Below are positions 5,465 to 7,199 of a DNA stretch of 7,199 nucleotides, one piece after another; positions within the stretch are counted from its first letter, which is position 1, and each line of letters starts with the position of its first letter. Location of the stretch: contig JAEWWY010000595.1 of NCBI GenBank assembly GCA_023458835.1, positions 1-7,199 on the forward strand. The letters are read 5' to 3'. Position numbers and translations under genes: made by a program. Below the pieces are notes generated by a model. That model was not told where the DNA came from. It made no database searches and saw only the letters and a program-made list of their open reading frames with translations. This DNA comes from Bacillota bacterium (GTDB lineage: Bacteria > Bacillota > Clostridia > Christensenellales > Aristaeellaceae).

Positions 5465-7199
5465 TCAACATTTCCGCGTCCAATATTCTACATAGGCATC
5501 CAGGCTGCGGACGGCGGAACGGATATCGCCGTATACGGGCAGGCCGTTCTCCTCCAGATATTGCACGAAGGGCAAAAAGTGCTTGCCGGCATTGACCGAA
5601 ACGACAACCGGCTTGCGATGGCGCTTTACCGTTTTTACAAGCAGCGGTCCGATGGCATCCTCATCCAGAAAGCTGTCCTGCAATGTTTTCAGGTTATCGA
5701 TATGGGGGACGATGGCCACAAACATGCAGTCCACGTTGGGATCGGAGAGCACAGCCTCAATGTAGGACGCATAGCCCACGTCATTGGTCATGGGCGTCAG
5801 GTCCAGAAAGGCGGTGCCGGCGCTTACCAATCCGTGGGTATTCAATGCCTGTATCCGTTCGGCGGTTTCCGGCACAAAGTCGGCAGGCTTCAGATACCGC
5901 AAGAGGTCGGCGCCCATGGTGGCGTCCAGGCCGGCGTTGACCACGCCGGCTACCCGGCAGCCCTTGGGCCTGCGGCCTGAAAGCATGGCAAATGCCTTGG
6001 TAAAGTGGTAGAAATCGTCCAGTTCCTCGGTCAGCACGCAGCCGGCCTGCAGGCATGCTGCCCTGAACACATCATAGCTGCCTGAGATGGACGCGGTATG
6101 GGAGGCGGCGGCCTTGGCCCCGGCCTCCGTACGGCCGGACTTGTACACGATCACAGGCTTTTTTGAGCGCCTGGCCAGCTCATAAAAACGCCTGCCCTCC
6201 CCGGCACCAACGCCTTCCAGATAGAGGGCCATCACTTCCACCGCCTGATCCGACTCAAAATACTCCATCAGGTCGGGCAGGTCCACATCCACCTTGTTGC
6301 CAAAGCTGACGATGGTGTTGAATATGGCGGCATAGGGGTTCCGCTCCACGCTGGTGATGCCCATGGCGCCACTTTGGGTGAACAGGGCCACATTGCTCGC
6401 GGGCCCCAGCGGGATGCGCATGCGCTTTTCATCAATGAACAGCGTATTGACGCCCTTTTCAAAATCCCTGGGCGCACAGAAAACGCCCATGCAGTTGGGG
6501 CCGATGACGCGCACGCCCGGCTGCCTTGCCTCCCCCATGCCCTTTACAAAATCCTCATACCGCATATCCGCCGGAATCCCGGAAATGAGGATCACCGAGC
6601 GCCCCTGCGGCACCTGGCGCACAAAATCCAGGGAATATTGGCCTGGCGCGGCGTATACCACCAGATCATAGGGATGGGGAACATCCCCAATGCTCTTGTA
6701 CAGAGGATAAGCACGGCCCTGGATCACCGCTTCGCCGCCCTTGGGATTGACGCAGTATATATCCTCCCTGCCAAGCTCCGCAAACAGGGTCACGATGTTC
6801 CTTGCCATGCTGTATTTTTCCATTTTGGTGGAAACGCCCGCCACCACGATGCCGCGGGGATGGAAGAATCCCTTCAAGTGGGACGCATCCGGCAGCGCGG
6901 TGACAGGGGCGGATTCCTTCGCCGGAACGTACTCGGCATAGCCGTCCACCGCCACAAAGCGGCCATCCTTGGAAAACACGATGGGATTCAAGTCCAGCGC
7001 CTTCAAATAGAAGGGCGGCCTGCGCCCGGACAGGAAGGAAAAGGCGGTGCCCAGCTCCGATATCCGGGCCACGCCGGCGGCGATCATGTTCAGATATTCC
7101 GGATGACCCATGTCCGCATATTTGTGCCTGATGGTCAGGCTTTGGGTGAAGGATTGGGCGTCGTCAAAGCTGACGGGAGCCAGGAACAGGTTGGCCGGA
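5465..7199 (-). CDS. NDP-forming acyl-CoA synthetase-like protein (3' part; 5' end outside window)
   Basis: This is most of a protein of the succinyl-CoA synthetase/ADP-forming acyl-CoA synthetase superfamily, which interconverts acyl-CoA + NDP + phosphate with acid + CoA + NTP in the cytoplasm. The frame stays open to the right edge, with 29 more codons (including SLTIRHKYAD) before the ATG at 7111, so that ATG is internal. Counting from it: residues 1-65 look like the end of an ATP-grasp domain (LDLNP, 39-43, then VAVDG). A CoA-binding Rossmann domain follows at about 78-215 (FFHPRGIVVAGVS; GPNCMG, 204-209). A ligase-type flavodoxin domain covers about 234-375, with FTQSGAMG and KSGRTEAGAKAAASHTAS; His338 (codon 6098-6100) is the expected phospho-histidine. 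A last ligase-like domain runs to 548. In most fused members the CoA-binding part comes first and ATP-grasp last; here the order appears reversed. The acyl substrate is unknown. It precedes the SpoIID-domain gene by 62 bp on the same strand without evident functional link. Confidence 0.88.
   Translation of the reverse strand, partial: PANLFLAPVSFDDAQSFTQSLTIRHKYADMGHPEYLNMIAAGVARISELGTAFSFLSGRRPPFYLKALDLNPIVFSKDGRFVAVDGYAEYVPAKESAPVTALPDASHLKGFFHPRGIVVAGVSTKMEKYSMARNIVTLFAELGREDIYCVNPKGGEAVIQGRAYPLYKSIGDVPHPYDLVVYAAPGQYSLDFVRQVPQGRSVILISGIPADMRYEDFVKGMGEARQPGVRVIGPNCMGVFCAPRDFEKGVNTLFIDEKRMRIPLGPASNVALFTQSGAMGITSVERNPYAAIFNTIVSFGNKVDVDLPDLMEYFESDQAVEVMALYLEGVGAGEGRRFYELARRSKKPVIVYKSGRTEAGAKAAASHTASISGSYDVFRAACLQAGCVLTEELDDFYHFTKAFAMLSGRRPKGCRVAGVVNAGLDATMGADLLRYLKPADFVPETAERIQALNTHGLVSAGTAFLDLTPMTNDVGYASYIEAVLSDPNVDCMFVAIVPHIDNLKTLQDSFLDEDAIGPLLVKTVKRHRKPVVVSVNAGKHFLPFVQYLEENGLPVYGDIRSAVRSLDAYVEYWTRKC

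Noticed and set aside
5439..5468. Possible minus-strand promoter before the SpoIID-domain gene (TTGAAC, 18-base spacer, GTTAAT).
   Set aside because: Both boxes match consensus at only 4 of 6 positions, and the -35 overlaps the stop codon of the preceding gene. Matches this weak are common in AT-rich gaps.
7109..7111. ATG that could be taken as the start of the acyl-CoA synthetase-like gene.
   Set aside because: The frame stays open for 29 further codons to the window edge, with plausible coding sequence (SLTIRHKYAD), and this ATG would cut into the ATP-grasp domain.

Overview
The window holds five protein-coding genes and almost no free space. It looks like chromosomal DNA of a GC-rich, probably anaerobic member of the Bacillota (Clostridia-like). 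Support for this: strong AGGAGG-type ribosome binding sites, a SpoIID/LytB-family cell-wall protein, a YesM/LytS-type sensor kinase beside carbohydrate genes, and a GH32 enzyme with the short helical leader I associate with Firmicutes sucrose/fructan hydrolases. I cannot name a genus. I see no RNA gene, insertion sequence, CRISPR array, phage gene or origin.

Left half, plus strand (1-3631): a tight three-gene run. The 3' part of a sensor histidine kinase begins exactly at its H-box histidine. It overlaps by 4 bp a Cys-type sulfatase with no signal peptide, which is followed after 11 bp by a GH32 beta-fructosidase, also without a signal peptide. The layout suggests one mRNA and a pathway in which an imported glycoside is de-sulfated and a beta-fructosyl bond is cut in the cytoplasm, with the kinase sensing the substrate. 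The substrate is not evident. Sulfated fructosides are not an established common nutrient, so the pairing is the most interesting point of the window.

Junction (3615-3662): two adjacent hairpins lie between the convergent genes. Each overlaps or encloses one of the two stop codons. The second is probably the terminator of the plus-strand operon.

Right half, minus strand (7199 to 3657): the 3' part of an NDP-forming acyl-CoA synthetase-like gene whose visible domain order is ATP-grasp end, then CoA-binding, then phospho-histidine domain. It enters from beyond the right edge. After 62 bp comes a secreted or membrane-anchored SpoIID/LytB-domain protein with a C-terminal SH3b domain, starting at GTG. 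These two have no obvious functional link to each other or to the carbohydrate operon.

All functional calls come from reading motifs by eye and from remembered family features. No database search was run.
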